Below are positions 61,701 through 64,000 of a stretch of 64,000 bases of DNA, piece by piece (the first letter of the stretch is position 1; every line of letters starts with the position of its first letter). Source of the stretch: Torymus aiolomorphi (lineage: Eukaryota; Arthropoda; Insecta; Hymenoptera; Torymidae). Both the position numbers and the translations under genes were made by a program. Under the pieces are notes generated by a model. It did no database searches and was not told the DNA's origin. It was given only the letters and a program-made list of their open reading frames with translations. The stretch spans positions 165,124,297 through 165,188,296 of the forward strand of contig CM070874.1 in the NCBI GenBank assembly GCA_036365515.1. The letters are read 5' to 3'.

Positions 61701-63296
61701 TTAACGGGGTGGCATAGTCCTACCATTACCGACCAAGCAATTGGTAGAGTTTCAAGCTTATTAAAAATAAAATACATAAAATCACAAAAAATCAAGAGAA
61801 CACTTCGTTGCAGTTTTGAACGTTCTATCAACCAGTAAAAGTTTGCTCGTAATATTTTTCTAGGTTTGCTTAATAATCTGGAAGAAGCTCTGAAAAAACT
61901 GTCGGGGTATAAGTTCGATTTTACGAGTTAGGATTTCTTCAAAACATTTGATTTGTATAAGCAATATATGGGCAATAGCCGCCCAAGATATATCTAAAGA
62001 TAGACAGTATGTGACTCCGGCGCTGTGGCATTATAAAGCCAATATTTCGCCCATATATTGTTTCTTATAGGCCACATCTTGCCCATACTTGGCTAATACT
62101 ATGTGAAATATTTAGGCCTTAGTAACTTTTTTTACGTTGGGAGGTTTATGTTTAATTATTTAACACTATGAATAAATAATTACGAAAAAATTATAAACTC
62201 ATAGTAATAGTAATTTCAAGAAAAAGTTATGAATAATAAATTCTAAGAATAACAATAAATTAATTATTAATCACTATGAATAGTAACGTTACTGTCTGAT
62301 GTTATATGGATAAATATGATTATGTGTATTATTTATTAATTTATTTGCGATTTCTCACTCGTAACAATATAAAATTAAGTCTGATTTGGAAAGCTTCGTT
62401 ACTTTTTTCATAAATAGTATATTAAGCACCTAGGGAGGAAAAAACTTGGACAGTCCATATCTCGTGTAAACAAGAACATATCTCGTGTTAACAGGAAGTA
62501 AGGAAGCACAAGACAAATTGGGTATTATTACTTTTCAGTAACAAAACTATGATTCTTTAGCTTAGTTTCTTTGAAAATAAGTACTGCAGAGATACGCATA
62601 TACGCGCGACACCACGAGCTCATTTACGGCCGTGACTCCGCGCGCTGCGTTCATACGGTCATACGGTGCGACGTAAGTCGCACTGGCGCCATCTCTGGAC
62701 GCCGTCGCAGATGTTCACCATTTGTAAACATTGCTTTCTAGCCTACAAATTATGTATTACGTTGTACGCTACAGTAATAATATGTACTTGGAAACAATAG
62801 CTATTGATGAAAACATCATGAATATCATGCTATTATGTTGTATCAATGATTAAGATAGTTTGTTGGCTTTATTTAGTTGTGCTCAGATATTGCTTGTTGA
62901 AGTTGCCGCTTCTTTGCTAGAGTCACAGTTTGGAAAGTCTGGCGTTTTCCGAGTTCCGCAATTCCGCTTTCTCGAACGCGAGTTTGCGGTCCAAGCCAAT
63001 GTAAAATATACAATTTTCAAAAATGCGTTAAATAAATATTATTACATGAAATGCTATCGGGTAAAGGTGGTATAGCCTCCAAATTGAACAAACTACAAGA
63101 AACTATCATAAAAGCCGTACCGCAAATATTTTTCGAAAAAATAATTTTTTTACTTTTTGTGTTTGGCATTTTATGAATTTTTTGACAGCGCCATTCGATT
63201 CCTTGGGTCCGAAAACCCCTAGGGCCCCCAGATTTTGACGAATTTATCAATTTGGCTGAGAGAAAATCTCGTGTACGTCTTAGTTTGGGAACCTGG
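58719..63296. mobile_element. Foldback-like palindromic element (4.6 kb)
   Basis: Left end CCGGGTTCCCAAACTAAGAC; right end in reverse complement CCAGGTTCCCAAACTAAGAC. TATA flanks both sides (58715-58718 and 63297-63300), a likely 4-bp target duplication. The arms pair over 58719-59520 with 62500-63296 and again over 59900-60130 with 61600-61835, with unlike filler between (59525-59895 against 61840-62490). The centre is a block of 12-bp tandem repeats. Long inverted repeats around tandem repeats resemble Drosophila Foldback elements. I see no transposase. The mirrored ORFs at 58708-59155 and 62860-63331 are arm sequence, not convincing genes. Confidence 0.75.
60230..61540. repeat. 12-bp tandem arrays at the foldback centre
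   Basis: The left flank (60230-60660) has many AAAGTTTAGATA/AAAGTTCAGACA units. The centre (about 60670-61290) has roughly fifty GCGAGACTTTTA/GCGAGACTTCGA units all in one direction. The right flank (61310-61540) has TTTATCTAAACT units, the reverse complement of the left flank. Because the central array is one-directional it would form the loop when the arms pair. Confidence 0.85.
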
Positions 63297-63300
63297 TATA

Positions 63301-63604
63301 AGAATAAAAATTGTATGTTATGGAACTTCAAAAGGATTATTCAATACATTGAGGCTATAGAAAAATCACGCGCAATTATTTCTAAAACTACAGGATAAAC
63401 ATATGGTCGAGCTCATAAAGGTGGTTCCTGCATGGTAAGGTTAAGGTGCCTTCGGCGAGTTTTTATAAATACACAAACATTTCTGAAACTTTACAAAAAT
63501 ATTTCTTGAGCATTAAACTTTTCATTTCTGTCAAGAAAATGCAAGATCAACGACCAAATTTTAGAGAAAACTAGGTTTATAAAATGTTTCTTTTAACATG
63601 TAAC
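63301..63604. other. Stretch between foldback and copia LTR
   Basis: No gene. It holds one copy of the AAAGGTGGTTCCT repeat (63415). Confidence 0.5.
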
Positions 63605-63823
63605 TGTTGGATTATAGGTGTATAGTCTACATCGCATTATACTGTATTCGATAATAGGGATAGAGGGCATGCGAAGCGCTGGAGCGAGCGCTGCGTGCGC
63701 GCAGAGTCAGTCGGCTTTCGTCCGTTGTAAGAGTAAGACGTGTTACAGAGGGCGATAAATAAAGTGCTATTCATTATTCACAAGAGTATTTATTTGTGCG
63801 AACTTCCTACCGAAATACTAACA
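63605..63823 (+). repeat. 5' LTR of the copia-type element
   Basis: TG...CA bounded, 219 bp, with AATAAA near 63756. The 3' LTR lies beyond the window. Confidence 0.6.
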
Positions 63824-63983
63824 GATTATGGACCGGTAGGAATACGCTTCCAATGCGCAAGGTTTGCTAAATGACATGTTTTGTGTTGTGAGACGGAACA
63901 GGAGCAACAGCGGGAGAGACAGTTTCTCCCCGCTCGCATCTCACGGCAGAGGGAGGTGATTGTACGTGTTTTTGTGAAGTGAG

Positions 63984-64000
63984 ATGGCAGAAAAGGACTC
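63984..64000 (+). CDS. Start of copia-type gag-pol (cut by window end)
   Basis: ATG in GAGATGG context followed by Ala-Glu-Lys-Asp. Only five full codons are visible. The call rests on its position 160 bp after the LTR. Confidence 0.4.

Larger units (their letters stand above)
63605..64000 (+). mobile_element. Copia-type LTR retrotransposon, 5' end only
   Basis: A 219-bp LTR (63605-63823) starts TGTTGGATTATAGG and ends ATACTAACA, with AATAAA at 63756. Directly after it is GATTATGGACCGGTAGG, which resembles the primer site following copia LTRs. An ATG at 63984 (MAEKD) begins an ORF that leaves the window. The short TGTTGG..AACA LTR and leader suit Ty1/copia. No internal domain is visible, so the class is inferred. 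Confidence 0.6.

Overview
The window looks like repeat-rich nuclear DNA of an arthropod, most likely an insect. The evidence is AT-rich non-coding sequence, spliceosomal GT/AG junctions inside transposase genes, long CA/TG and CT microsatellites, and several animal transposon superfamilies. I found no complete ordinary cellular gene, rRNA, CRISPR array or prokaryotic operon. The species cannot be fixed from the sequence; a hymenopteran is my guess from element types only.

Layout. 1-4.4 kb holds tandem repeats: a ~24-bp minisatellite with ~600-bp higher-order spacing, a ~148-bp array, three ~215-bp units that each carry a tRNA-like Pol III promoter, and an ~80-bp array. 4.8-7.4 kb is a broken EnSpm/CACTA-like transposase. 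7.56-15.43 kb is a minus-strand Ty3/Gypsy LTR retrotransposon (copy 1). 15.5-17.9 kb holds two palindromic MITE-like elements. 17.93-41.74 kb is one giant inverted repeat centred near 35.24 kb. Each ~6.45-kb arm is a PIF/Harbinger element with a transposase and a SANT/Myb-like gene, and a 237-bp double-TIR element sits exactly at the centre. The left arm alone was later invaded by a Helitron (21,813-24,327) and by a second copy of the Gypsy element (25,432-33,774).

42.0-49.8 kb is a minus-strand Polinton/Maverick-like virus-derived cluster. In order of transcription it holds a packaging ATPase, a pX-like protein, a capsid-associated protein, a phospholipase A2-like protein, a chromodomain integrase, a penton-like minor capsid protein, a pVI-like protein, a major capsid protein, an unknown protein and an adenain-like protease. 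Almost all are broken; the major capsid reading frame and the small unknown ORF are open. No DNA polymerase B is present. 49.8-52.7 kb has CCAAT-rich and other short repeats, a 102-codon orphan ORF and a 590-bp TIR element. 54.3-56.2 kb is a decayed Helitron Rep/helicase, followed by a ~120-bp tandem array and a G-rich minisatellite. 58.72-63.30 kb is a foldback-like palindrome around 12-bp tandem repeats. At 63.6 kb a copia-type LTR begins and runs off the window.

How the parts relate. The genes do not form one pathway. The functional modules are self-mobilising: integrase or transposase, DNA-binding partners and virion genes. The nesting gives a relative history: the Harbinger palindrome formed first, and the Helitron and Gypsy copy 2 then inserted into one arm only. 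The two Gypsy copies share the same stop codons in reverse transcriptase, so they descend from an already altered source.
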